NCBI RefSeq assembly: GCF_015773195.1 | Contig: NZ_JADWYK010000003.1 | Span: 248,001 to 312,000 of the forward strand | Reading direction: 5' to 3' | From: Hymenobacter guriensis | GTDB taxonomy: Bacteria; Bacteroidota; Bacteroidia; Cytophagales; Hymenobacteraceae | Length of the DNA: 64,000 bases | Shown: positions 41,123 through 49,411 of the stretch, piece by piece | Layout: the number at the start of each line of letters is the position of its first letter | How positions within the stretch are numbered: position 1 is the stretch's first letter | Notes under the pieces: generated by a model | The model's database searches: none | Told to the model about the DNA's origin: nothing | What the model saw: the letters and a program-made list of their open reading frames with translations, nothing else | Position numbers and translations under genes: made by a program

Positions 41123-41284
41123 TTTCTGCATCGCCGGAAAACTGCCCGCAGCCAGGCAAAGCGTCCAACAGCATCGGCCTACCAAACGGGGTTGTCTGCC
41201 TCCATAAATCCGGTTGTTGACTACCTATTCCCGGCTCTGCGTACCGGTGGCAGCTTCCTTTGGGCTTTCTATTCCAGCTAGCCC

Positions 41285-43435
41285 ATGCTACACGTGCTAC
41301 GTACTACGGCAGTTTGCCGGTTGAAATTCTGGTTACTTGCCTGCCTGCTGTTTTGCCTGGGGCTGGGCGCCCTGCCCGGCCGGGCCCAAACGCCGGCCGG
41401 TAACGTAGGTATCGGCACTACTGCCCCCACGCAAAAGCTGGATGTGGATGGCAACCTGCGCGTTCGGGGCCTTTCCGGCACCGGCGTGCGCCTGCCCCAG
41501 GTTCAGCCCGATGGTACTCTTGGGGTGGGGGCTCCACTTTTCTCCTCGGCTCCGGGTGGTTCGGTTCTACCGCTGGACGCGCTGCGCATTGCGCCGGATG
41601 GCGAAGAGCGCACCTATGATGTGGTGCTGTACAACAACCGCCTCTATGCCGCCACCGACAACGGGCTGCGAATCTACGACGTGAGCAACCCCGCGGTGCC
41701 CGTGCTGCTGGGGCAGCAGGCCAGCGGCGCCAACGCCATAGCGGTAAGCACCAGCGCCGGCCGCACCCTGCTGTACTCGGCCGACTATGGTAACCTGTTG
41801 CAGGTATTCGACGTCACCAACCCGGCCGCCGTTTCCTTGCTTAGCCAAGCGGCTACGGGAGAAGGCTCACCCACCAGCTCGTATCCTATTGATATAGCCG
41901 TGAGCGGTACGACGGTGTACGTCGTTAATGCTGATGGCAATACCCTGGAAATATTTGACGTGAGCAACCCTCTCGCGCCGCCCGTGCGCCGCAGCACCAC
42001 GCTGCTGGCTCCCTACACCAGCACGCTGAATGGCCTACGCGTGACCGTGGCGGGTACTACAGTGTACATCATCGATGCTGAAAACAAGGCGCTGTACGTG
42101 TATAATGCCAGCAACCCCAGCGCCCCCACGCGCCTGAATGGTGCTGGTGGCCTCGCGCTGAGTGCAGCTCCGTACGGACTGGCGTTGGCCGGCACTGCCC
42201 TCTACATTGCCACCAACGACGGCAAACTGCACGTGTATGATGTAGCTACCCCTGCCAACCCGACGCTGCTGGGTAGCGCGGCGGGCGGCTCGTCCCCCAT
42301 CGACTTGGCCGTGGCGGGCACGAAAGCCGTGTTGGTCAACTACGACGCTACCGGCGTACAGATATTCGACATAAGCAATCCGGCCGCCCCTACGCTGGAA
42401 AGCACCGGCCCGGCTCTTCCGGCCGCCGTGGCGGCTACCGTGCCCAGCTATGCCTATCCGTACTCCCTGGCTACGGATGGCACCACGGCATACATCGGCG
42501 TTGATTTTTCCAGCCTGATTGGTGTGGTGACGTTGGGCGGGGCCCCTCGCGTGGTTGTGGTCGGGCCAGACGGCTCGTTGGGCTCGGTACCGGCACCCGC
42601 CGCGCCGACGCCCGCGCCTACGCTGAGTTTGAGCGGCCAAACGCTAAGCATCAGCGGAGGCAATAGCGTAACGCTACCCTCCACCGCCACGCCCGGCGAC
42701 AACCTGGGCAACCATACGGCCACGGAAAATCTAAAGCTGACCGGCAAGTGGCTCAGCAACGACGGCGGCAATGAAGGCCTGCGGGTAGACAATGCCGGCA
42801 ACGTAGGCGTGGGCAGTGCGCCGGCTGCCTCGCGCCTGCACGTACTCAATAGCGGCTCCTACGACGTAGCAACCTTCGAAAGCGGCAACGCCGGCCCGCA
42901 CCTGCAGCTAACCAAGACCGGGGCCGGCACCGCCGTGGTCGACTACATCGGCACCGACTTTGGGGATGCCAACCGGCAGGGGGCGCTGGAGCTGCGCGGG
43001 GTGAAATCGGTGACGGTGAGCGGGGACGGCAACCCAGATGCTCCCGACCTGGTGGTGACGGAAGCCGGTAACGTAGGCGTTGGTACGGGCAGCGCGGCGG
43101 CCACTTCCCTGGATGTAAATGGTGCTCTGACGCTACGGCCTAATGCCGCCCTCATCAACCTGACCGGGGACAACCAAGCCGTGGCGGTGGGCAACCGCTC
43201 GTTTTTGCAGGTATCTTCCAACTCGGTCACGGCCACCGACCGCACCATTGTTCTTGGGGCCGGGACGCAGGCCGGGCAAGTGCTTTATTTGATGAATATG
43301 GCCAACAACTGCGAACTGGTGGATTTCACTGGTGTGGTGAACCTAAGCCAGACGCGTATTCTCACCGCCGGCGACGTGCTGCAGCTTATCTGGAGCGGCA
43401 CTAAGTGGTTTGAGGTGTCCTACAGCGACAATTAG
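41285..43435 (+). CDS. Secreted LVIVD-repeat propeller with tail-fibre-like segments
   Basis: 716 residues with a signal peptide ending GRAQ. Residues 38-60 carry GNVGIGTTAPTQKLDVDGNL, a phrase common to Bacteroidetes surface and phage tail-fibre proteins. Residues 90-430 contain LVIVD-type beta-propeller blades (LRIYDVSNPAVPVLL, LQVFDVTNPAAVSLL, LEIFDVSNPLAPPVR, LHVYDVATPANPTLL, VQIFDISNPAAPTLE). Residues from about 490 repeat GNVGVG phrases and end without a T9SS tail. Export by T9SS is therefore uncertain. It follows the STN-repeat gene by 160 bases on the same strand and may be its surface partner. Confidence 0.78.
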   Translation: MLHVLRTTAVCRLKFWLLACLLFCLGLGALPGRAQTPAGNVGIGTTAPTQKLDVDGNLRVRGLSGTGVRLPQVQPDGTLGVGAPLFSSAPGGSVLPLDALRIAPDGEERTYDVVLYNNRLYAATDNGLRIYDVSNPAVPVLLGQQASGANAIAVSTSAGRTLLYSADYGNLLQVFDVTNPAAVSLLSQAATGEGSPTSSYPIDIAVSGTTVYVVNADGNTLEIFDVSNPLAPPVRRSTTLLAPYTSTLNGLRVTVAGTTVYIIDAENKALYVYNASNPSAPTRLNGAGGLALSAAPYGLALAGTALYIATNDGKLHVYDVATPANPTLLGSAAGGSSPIDLAVAGTKAVLVNYDATGVQIFDISNPAAPTLESTGPALPAAVAATVPSYAYPYSLATDGTTAYIGVDFSSLIGVVTLGGAPRVVVVGPDGSLGSVPAPAAPTPAPTLSLSGQTLSISGGNSVTLPSTATPGDNLGNHTATENLKLTGKWLSNDGGNEGLRVDNAGNVGVGSAPAASRLHVLNSGSYDVATFESGNAGPHLQLTKTGAGTAVVDYIGTDFGDANRQGALELRGVKSVTVSGDGNPDAPDLVVTEAGNVGVGTGSAAATSLDVNGALTLRPNAALINLTGDNQAVAVGNRSFLQVSSNSVTATDRTIVLGAGTQAGQVLYLMNMANNCELVDFTGVVNLSQTRILTAGDVLQLIWSGTKWFEVSYSDN

Positions 43436-43593
43436 CGCGGGCTTTCCTCAGAATTATCTTATTCGGGGCCTAGGGTTGGTATAGGCTTCTAATAGACTTC
43501 TCTCGAACTCCTCCTGGACCCCCCAGCTTGCCCGTTAGTAAAAAAGTGCAAAACGAGGAGCAGCCGTCTGTGCCCCAGCGTTTCAACAACTGG

Positions 43594-43645
43594 CACGGCC
43601 AGCCGTTCAACTATTTACGCAGTCAACTATCCAGCCATCCAGCCA
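43594..43645. repeat. Single arm of GTTCAACTAT-type repeat
   Basis: CCGTTCAACTATTTACGCAG and TCAACTATCCAGCCATCCAG follow each other, repeating TCAACTAT and CAGCCAT words resembling the arms at 21107-21188. Located just downstream of the hydrolase stop codon. No partner arm was found. Confidence 0.35.
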
Positions 43646-43647
43646 TA

Positions 43648-45102
43648 TCACCCCCGTGGCTTATCGGGGGCGGGGGCGCGCTTGGTAGGCAACAGCCGGC
43701 TTTTCAGGGAAGATGATACGGTGGGCTGGGTTTGCTTTACCAGCCAGTCATTCATCAGCTGCAGGGCTTTGGGCGAGAAAACGGGCTGCTGCTGGCCGCT
43801 CACCATAGCCCATTCAGCTACAGGCGGCTGAAACCAGTGGTTCACGTTGGCGAGCTTTTCGGTTTTCACCTCCGGGCTGTTGCGCAGGCCTTTGCTGAGA
43901 ATCGATAGGTTTTTTCCCGAGGCCACCTGCAGGTCGTCGGTGCCGTTGAGGGCCAGCACGGGGCACTTCACCTCGCCCAGCCGGGCCGCCGGATCAAAGT
44001 CCAGGTAAAACCGGTGCCAGGTGGAGGTAAGCTGGTCGGCGCGGGCCGATACCATGGTATGGTCGATGTCGGCGTTGTTCTGGCGCAGCATCACACCTAC
44101 TTTGGCACGGGCCAAGGCGTTGTTGGGCGTCTGGCGGATGGTTTCCACCATGCGGTCTTCCAGATCCAGCGCCGCCTTCACCTGGGCCGTGTTGGCTCCA
44201 ATCAGCCGCATAATCTCTACCTGCTGCTGGCGCAGCACTTCCCGGCCGGGCTGCCCGTAGCCCGCCAGCGAAATTAGAAAATCGGGGCCTTTGGGCTGGG
44301 CGGCGGCCAGCAGCGCGATATTGGCGCCCTCGCCGTGCCCGATCAGGCCTACCTGGGTTTTCTTCACGCGGTAGTGGGCCCGCAGGTAGCCCAGCGCAGA
44401 TTGTGCGTCGCTCACCAGGTCGGCGGTAGTGGCGGCCAGGTACTTGCCGTTGGATTGGCCCACGCCCCGGTCGTCGTAGCGAAGCACGGCAAAGCCCCGG
44501 CGGGTGAGGTAGTCGGCCAGAATGGCGAACATGCGGTACTGCTCCTGGGACGCGTCGCGGTCTTGGGCGCCCATATCCGATACCAGCGCCACGGCCGGAA
44601 ACGGCCCGGTGCCGCTGGGCATCGTGAGCGTGGCCCCCAGCCGCAGCTTGGCTACTTTATTGGGCACAATAACTTCTTCCTTTTTATAAGGCGGGGCCGC
44701 CTTGAAAGCGGCGTTGACGGCCGAGGTGGCCGTGCGCGTCAGGATCAGCTCACTTTTGAGGCCAGGCTGCTCCCAGGTGCCGGCCATAAGCTTGCCATCT
44801 TCACTCAGCTTGCCCACAAAGCGGCTGCCGGCCTGGTCGATGCGCAGCTGCACGTCCCGGCCTTTCACCTGGGCCTCCACCGGCATGCGGCTTACCTTCT
44901 GCTTGGGCACATCGAGGGCCGCGTAGTAGCCGCCGGTGCTCAGCGGTACAATGGTGACGATAAGCTCCATCTCGCCGCCGGGCACTTTGAGCTGCCCTGT
45001 CCATTGTCCGTTTAGTACGGGAGGCTCGGCACCAGCCCAGGCCGAAGACACCGACCACAAAAAGCCCCAGATAAGAAGGAATACGGGTAACATTTTCTTC
45101 AT
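43648..45102 (-). CDS. Secreted alpha/beta hydrolase lacking the nucleophile serine
   Basis: 484 residues with a signal peptide ending AWAG. Residues 30-130 are a beta domain (NGQWTGQLKVPGGEMELIVT and following); the alpha/beta hydrolase part starts near 160. The nucleophile elbow reads IGHGEGANIA where the family has GHSEGG: codon GGC (Gly) stands for AGC (Ser). The acid (LNGTDDLQV) and His (ANVNHWFQP) are kept, and the oxyanion region is VSDMGAQDRD. The family is usually esterases or acyl-transferases. With Ser lost it is probably inactive as a hydrolase, or a single-base error. Confidence 0.85.
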   Translation of the reverse strand: MKKMLPVFLLIWGFLWSVSSAWAGAEPPVLNGQWTGQLKVPGGEMELIVTIVPLSTGGYYAALDVPKQKVSRMPVEAQVKGRDVQLRIDQAGSRFVGKLSEDGKLMAGTWEQPGLKSELILTRTATSAVNAAFKAAPPYKKEEVIVPNKVAKLRLGATLTMPSGTGPFPAVALVSDMGAQDRDASQEQYRMFAILADYLTRRGFAVLRYDDRGVGQSNGKYLAATTADLVSDAQSALGYLRAHYRVKKTQVGLIGHGEGANIALLAAAQPKGPDFLISLAGYGQPGREVLRQQQVEIMRLIGANTAQVKAALDLEDRMVETIRQTPNNALARAKVGVMLRQNNADIDHTMVSARADQLTSTWHRFYLDFDPAARLGEVKCPVLALNGTDDLQVASGKNLSILSKGLRNSPEVKTEKLANVNHWFQPPVAEWAMVSGQQQPVFSPKALQLMNDWLVKQTQPTVSSSLKSRLLPTKRAPAPDKPRG

Positions 45103-45396
45103 AAAATTAAAATAAGCAGTGGTTAAATGCAGGAAGGTGTGCTAAGCGGCAGGGAAAATACCAAAAGAGGCGTAGACTTGCCCGTTGGAGTTGGGCATTG
45201 CGGCCAGGATGACGCTTGCGGTGCGAAAAACGCTGAAAAAATCTGCCGGTCACTGGCCGTCTTCAACAGCAGTTCGTGGGCCAACCCTTATGTTTGAGAA
45301 GCTGCCGGAAAACCATGTCATCTGAGCCGCCGGGACGCCTGCTGCCGCACCTGCAACAGAGCGGCAACAGGCGTCATCCGTTATATTCGTTGCTGT

Positions 45397-46104
45397 ATGC
45401 TACACGCTGTTCTCTCTCGTTTCTTCAGCGGCGCGGCCCTGCTTGTGCTGACGTCCGCCGCCGGTTTGGCACAAAACGCTGCGCCGGGCGCGTCATCTAC
45501 TGACCCAGCGCAGTGGACCGCCGAAATGCGCGCCTTCGCCCGTCAGGATAGTCTTACCCCGCCACCCAGGCGGCCCATCCTGTTCTATGGCAGCTCCTCG
45601 CTGCGCAAGTGGACGACGCTCCAGCAGGATTTTCCGGGCCTGCCGGTGCTCAACCGGGGCTTCGGCGGCTCGCGCTTCCCCGACGCGCTGTACTTCTTCG
45701 ACCCTGTAGTGCTGGGCTACGAGCCCCGGCAAGTGGTGATATATGAGGGCGACAACGACATCGGGGCCGGGGCCAGCGCCCAGGAAGTGTATGCCTCTTT
45801 CCTGGAGTTTGAGCGGCGTATGCGCCAGCATAAGCCCCTGCGCCGGGTGCCGCTGGTGTTTCTGGCCATCAAGCCCAGCCCGCTGCGCTGGGCGCTCTAC
45901 TCCAAGGTGCAGGAAGCCAACCGGCTTATCCGCACCTACATTGAGGCGCACCCGCAGTACCTGCGCTTCGTGGACACGGTTACGCCCCTGCTGGGCCCCG
46001 GCGGTAAGCCCCGCCCGGAACTCTACGAAGCCGACAGCCTGCACCTGAACTCCGCCGGCTATAAGGTGTGGACGCAGACGCTGGCACCTTATCTGCGCCG
46101 GTAA
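45397..46104 (+). CDS. SGNH/GDSL-family hydrolase, exported
   Basis: 235 residues with a signal peptide ending AAGLAQ. Block I is FYGSSSLRKW near residue 64 (nucleophile Ser in GSSS), block II is LNRGFGGSRFPDAL near 85, block III is IYEGDNDIGAGAS near 116 and block V is DSLHLNSAGY near 215 with the catalytic Asp and His. The set fits the GDSL esterase/acetylesterase class, probably acting on polysaccharide acetyl groups or lipids; the substrate is unknown. ATG 45397 begins the signal. It is followed by a good terminator. Confidence 0.88.
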   Translation: MLHAVLSRFFSGAALLVLTSAAGLAQNAAPGASSTDPAQWTAEMRAFARQDSLTPPPRRPILFYGSSSLRKWTTLQQDFPGLPVLNRGFGGSRFPDALYFFDPVVLGYEPRQVVIYEGDNDIGAGASAQEVYASFLEFERRMRQHKPLRRVPLVFLAIKPSPLRWALYSKVQEANRLIRTYIEAHPQYLRFVDTVTPLLGPGGKPRPELYEADSLHLNSAGYKVWTQTLAPYLRR

Positions 46105-46116
46105 GCAGAAAAAGCA

Positions 46117-46151
46117 AAACGGGCCGGCAGAACGTATCTGTCGGCCCGTTT
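46117..46151. terminator. Terminator hairpin after the SGNH gene
   Basis: AAACGGGCCGGCAG pairs with CTGTCGGCCCGTTT (one G-T pair) around ACGTAT. The A and T tracts on the two sides let it serve the convergent small gene too. Confidence 0.8.
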
Positions 46152-46176
46152 CAGCAAAAGGAAAGCTGCGCCGGGG

Positions 46177-46386
46177 CTACTTGCTCAGCAGGAAACCGAT
46201 GGTGAAGTTGGCCTCCCGCACGGCGCGGTAGATGTTCTGGCCGGCCTTCGATTTGGCGTTGTCGAGCTTGTAGACGCCGGCAGCGTTGAGCACGGTGTGG
46301 AACCCGGCTTTCGCCACCTTCCGACTTTTCTGCTCATTGATGCGTTCAATAAAGGAGCTGAAGCATTCAGCACGAAAGGTGAACAC
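46177..46386 (-). CDS. Short hypothetical protein or gene remnant (69 aa)
   Basis: An open frame of 69 codons ending KSKAGQNIYRAVREANFTIG-FLLSK, starting FTFRAECFSSFIERINEQKS. The composition is protein-like (balanced Ala, Lys, Arg and aromatics) and it is correctly placed for the terminator just downstream, but no known domain or signal is visible. It could be a truncated remnant of a longer gene or a genuine small protein. The leader contains an 18-bp tandem duplication. Confidence 0.35.
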   Translation of the reverse strand: MFTFRAECFSSFIERINEQKSRKVAKAGFHTVLNAAGVYKLDNAKSKAGQNIYRAVREANFTIGFLLSK

Positions 46387-46424
46387 ACAATTTTATCGGT
46401 TTAGAGGATTAATTGGCGCGGTAG

Positions 46425-46460
46425 GGCGGGAGAAGAGAGAAAGGCGGGAGAAGAGAGAAA
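46425..46460. repeat. 18-bp perfect tandem duplication
   Basis: GGCGGGAGAAGAGAGAAA occurs twice in a row. Located in the gap between two minus-strand genes (46386 and 46531). Confidence 0.8.
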
Positions 46461-46530
46461 TAGAAAGCACTGCCAAATAGCCTCATCCGCTACCCGCAAC
46501 GAACTGCTGGGAAGCCCTGAGTGAACTGCA

Positions 46531-47451
46531 CTACCAAACTTTAGGCATGGTACGGGTTATGGTATCCCTAAGCCATTGATAATCCGGCAGCTGTGCCAGC
46601 TTCTGCAGCAACTCCGGTGGCACACCGGCCAGCCCAACCAACGCCCCGGCAATCTGGCCGGCCATAGAGGCATTGGTATCAGTGTCGCCCCCGGTGGCCA
46701 TAAGCTGCTGCAGCAGGCGGGTTAGCCCCAGGTCCGGAACTTTGGTGGCGCAAAAAATAGCAAACGGGACAGAGTTGACAACGTGCCCATTGTTGCCCAG
46801 CCGGGCGGCCTCAACAATAGTGGCCTCGGGTGGGTAGAGGCTTAGTTCCTGCAGCCGGTCCTTCAGATTGGTATCCGGCAGTTCGGGCAGAACAAGCGCC
46901 AGCAGATTGTTGCGGCCGGTCCAGGTCTGGTGCAAAGCGGCCCTGATAGCCAGATACACGGCCAGCGCGCCGGCGTAGGCGTCTTCGTTCTGGTGCGTAA
47001 TGCGGCAGGCGTCGTAAATAGTTTTCCGGGTGGTGGTCGGGTAAAAGGCGAAGGGAGCTATGCGCATGGCGGCTCCGTTGCCTGCCGCAAAATGCCCCCG
47101 CCGGCCGGTTTGCGTCCAGTGCATACCCGCTTCCGTGTCGCGGATGGCCTGCAGCGTAGTGGCCCCCAGACCGGTGAGTTTGCCTTGCCGATAATACGCC
47201 ACAAACTGCTGCCCCAGATGGCCCGGGTCGAAGGGGCCGGCGGCCAGCACTTCGCACGTTGCCAAGGTCAGTTGCGTGTCATCGGTCAGGGCCCAGTTCC
47301 GGGTCCGGGCCGGTTGGCCGCCGAGGTAGAAGGTAGAAGCCGCAGGAAGTGCTTGCTCGTTTTCAAAGCTGCTGCCCCAGGCATCACCAATGGCCCCGGC
47401 CAGCAGACAGCCCTGAAATTTCTCATATAGCATATGTTGCAGCAGCTGCAT
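46531..47451 (-). CDS. ADP-ribosylglycohydrolase (DraG-like)
   Basis: 306 residues of the DraG fold that removes ADP-ribose from modified proteins or small molecules. Motifs are intact: CLLAGAIGDAWGSSFE at the start, LTDDTQLTL near residue 56, GNGAAMRIAPFAF near 125 and GGDTDTNASMAGQIAGALVG near 254, giving the two-metal Asp/Thr cluster. It starts at ATG 47451, a second ATG at 47433 being possible. It is near an Arr-type ADP-ribosyltransferase 102 bases upstream on the same strand, so the pair may add and remove ADP-ribose. Confidence 0.9.
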   Translation of the reverse strand: MQLLQHMLYEKFQGCLLAGAIGDAWGSSFENEQALPAASTFYLGGQPARTRNWALTDDTQLTLATCEVLAAGPFDPGHLGQQFVAYYRQGKLTGLGATTLQAIRDTEAGMHWTQTGRRGHFAAGNGAAMRIAPFAFYPTTTRKTIYDACRITHQNEDAYAGALAVYLAIRAALHQTWTGRNNLLALVLPELPDTNLKDRLQELSLYPPEATIVEAARLGNNGHVVNSVPFAIFCATKVPDLGLTRLLQQLMATGGDTDTNASMAGQIAGALVGLAGVPPELLQKLAQLPDYQWLRDTITRTMPKVW

Positions 47452-47553
47452 CCTGATTTTTGAACCAAAGGCGACGGGCGAGATTCAAGGAATAACTTCT
47501 CAGGCGTAATGTTACTCAGCGCAGCCAAGCAACTGCGGCAGAGCCGTGCTCCA

Positions 47554-47970
47554 TTAGTCCTCTATTGCCTCAATTCCCTGCTGCCGGAGGCGCTCCAGAT
47601 TATCCCGCATAGCCTTGAGCTTATCGGGCGAGTGGCCCTGCCACTGCGTCACCTCACCGGCAACCCGTAGCGGACTGCGGGAGCGGTAAGACCGGGTAGG
47701 GTTACCGGGAAACTTCTTGTCCGTCAGGTTAGGGTCGTCTTCTATCGGGCCGGTGGGCTCCACTATATAGATGCGGCCCGGGCCTTTGCCCTGAGCCAGC
47801 TCGGCGCCCCAGATAGCCGCGTCCAGGGTAGCGCTCAGGTACACGAAGGAAGCCTTCTTCCGCTGGCCGTAGTTGGACTGGTAGCCGGGCGCAATCAGGT
47901 CGCCGGGTTGCAGCGCGGCCTTAGTACCGTGGTAGAATGGCTGGGAGCCGGGGTCGGGAGAAGTTTGCAT
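47554..47970 (-). CDS. Arr-type ADP-ribosyltransferase (rifampin ADP-ribosyltransferase family)
   Basis: 138 residues. The Arr signatures are present: FYHGTKAALQPGDLIAPGYQ at the start, FVYLSATLDAAIWGAELAQG, then RIYIVEPTGPIEDDPNLTDK, KFPGNPTRSYRSRSPL and VAGEV. Arr transfers ADP-ribose from NAD to a hydroxyl of rifampin and inactivates it, but many environmental Arr-like proteins have unknown natural substrates, so resistance is not proven. It precedes the ADP-ribosylglycohydrolase gene on the same strand, probably in one transcript. It begins with a short Pro/Ser leader. Confidence 0.88.
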   Translation of the reverse strand: MQTSPDPGSQPFYHGTKAALQPGDLIAPGYQSNYGQRKKASFVYLSATLDAAIWGAELAQGKGPGRIYIVEPTGPIEDDPNLTDKKFPGNPTRSYRSRSPLRVAGEVTQWQGHSPDKLKAMRDNLERLRQQGIEAIED

Positions 47971-48141
47971 GGGATTCTGAAGCGGTTAATACGTTTGCTG
48001 CTTGACGCTATTCAACGATGCCGGGTGTAGCGTGCAAGCTGGAATGACACGGCGGAAGGTAGCTGCTGGTTGGCGGGCGTCAGTTTCAGCAGGGGCAGGG
48101 TATTAGCCATACAAAAAGCCGCTGCAGCCACAACGGCCACC

Positions 48142-48705
48142 TCAGACGCTTAGCACTCCCCGAAACCCCCGGGCTGCATAATAAGCTGAGGCGCCATTAT
48201 GGTACACGAAAACTGCGCCGTAGCGGTAATCAGCGAAAAGGGCGCCGCCAAGCTGCCGGATTTCTGACGGCGTTTTTAGCCAACTGGAGGTTTTTGCATC
48301 AAACGGGCCGAGCTGCTGCAGGTGCCGGTATTGCGCTTCCGTCAGCAGCTCAATGCCCATAGCGGCGGCCATGTCCACCGCGTTGTTGACGGGTTTGGCC
48401 TCTTTTCTGGCATCCTGCGCTGCCCGGTCATAGCAGAAACTTCTGCGGCCCTGGGGGCTTTCCGGGGCGCAATCATAGAAAACATACTCGCCCGTGTCGG
48501 CGTCATACCCCACAACGTCCGGTTCGCCGCCGGTTCTTTCCATTTCCTGCAGCGACCAGAGCTTCTCACCCGCGGCTTCCAGCTTTTCCTGAACGTTGCT
48601 CCAAACCAGCCCCGGATGGCGCACCATATTTTTCTCGAAGCGGGCTTGCAGCAGGCTGAGTAATTCTTCGCGCTGTTCTGGCGGCAACTCCCGTTTGGTA
48701 TTCAT
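48142..48705 (-). CDS. DUF4256-domain protein
   Basis: 187 residues, no signal. The conserved segments LLSLLQARFEKNMVRHPGLV, VGYDADTGEYVFYDCAPESP, RRSFCYDRAAQDARKEAKP and SSWLKTPSEIRQLGGALFAD fit the DUF4256 family, which is widespread and uncharacterised. YGAVFVYHNGASAYYAARGF is near the end. It lies 171 bases upstream of the Arr gene on the same strand and may be co-transcribed or simply adjacent. Function unknown. Confidence 0.75.
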   Translation of the reverse strand: MNTKRELPPEQREELLSLLQARFEKNMVRHPGLVWSNVQEKLEAAGEKLWSLQEMERTGGEPDVVGYDADTGEYVFYDCAPESPQGRRSFCYDRAAQDARKEAKPVNNAVDMAAAMGIELLTEAQYRHLQQLGPFDAKTSSWLKTPSEIRQLGGALFADYRYGAVFVYHNGASAYYAARGFRGVLSV

Positions 48706-48806
48706 GGGCAGGGGTGTTTTTTTGTGCAGAGCATCAGGCTCAACAGCAAACGTGGAGGCAATAAAGCAATTGGGCTATTCTGGTGCGAGGTATAGCCTCG
48801 CTCGGA

Positions 48807-49235
48807 TTAACTTTTATTCACGTGCTTTATAATAGCTGGCAAATTCTCAATTGGTGAAAACCAGCCATTCAGCTCATTGAATCTTAGGCCATATACGCCT
48901 TGTGAGGCAAGCGCTAGCAGGTAGTCAATGGCTTTTTGTGTGTCCGTGGATATTACCAGCACGTTGCCGCTTTCATCCACAAATCCACTGTTTGGGATTG
49001 TTCTTGCGTACTCCTGCGCCCTTTGTCTGTCAGTGAACAGGAATGCCCAGGGCTTATTATCCATAACTCCCACGAACGGTTTCCGGTCCTCAATATTCGC
49101 CGTTTGCCGCGTTATAAAATGCCATTGCGGCAAGTTGAGGGCCGCTTTCCATAAGGCGGAAAGATCTTCAGGTCTTCCAGAACTTTTGGCTTTTGCTAAC
49201 AGAAGGTCGATTTCGTTGTGGGCAGATGCGTCCAT
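48807..49235 (-). CDS. SseB-like protein
   Basis: 142 residues. LSALWKAALNLPQWHFITRQ, then KPFVGVMDNKPWAFLFTDRQ-RAQEYARTIP and DTQKAIDYLLALASQGVYGL fit the SseB N-terminal domain pattern, a small domain common in putative immunity and polymorphic-toxin loci and in serine-sensitivity proteins. No toxin gene is next to it. Its bases are less GC-rich than the flanking uvrA. Divergent from uvrA. Function unknown. Confidence 0.55.
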   Translation of the reverse strand: MDASAHNEIDLLLAKAKSSGRPEDLSALWKAALNLPQWHFITRQTANIEDRKPFVGVMDNKPWAFLFTDRQRAQEYARTIPNSGFVDESGNVLVISTDTQKAIDYLLALASQGVYGLRFNELNGWFSPIENLPAIIKHVNKS

Positions 49236-49411
49236 ATGTCCTTGTCTAAGTTGCCGATGAGGCGCCTGTTGGGGTTGGAATACTACGTATCGGGTATTTG
49301 GTTGTCTGCGCTTACTATCCCAGCCACCCCCGCCGTACCTTCGCCGGACGTAAACCGCGCCTCGGGAAGCTACAGGAAACCAAACCCCCGGCTGCGGCTG
49401 TTTAACGACCT

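Noticed and set aside
41285-43435. Prophage tail gene
   Set aside because: Tail-fibre-like phrases occur, but there is a signal peptide and LVIVD propeller and no phage gene nearby.
47554-47970. Proof of rifampin resistance from the Arr-type gene
   Set aside because: The fold is recognisable, but many Arr-like proteins in environmental bacteria have other or unknown substrates, so only the family is called.
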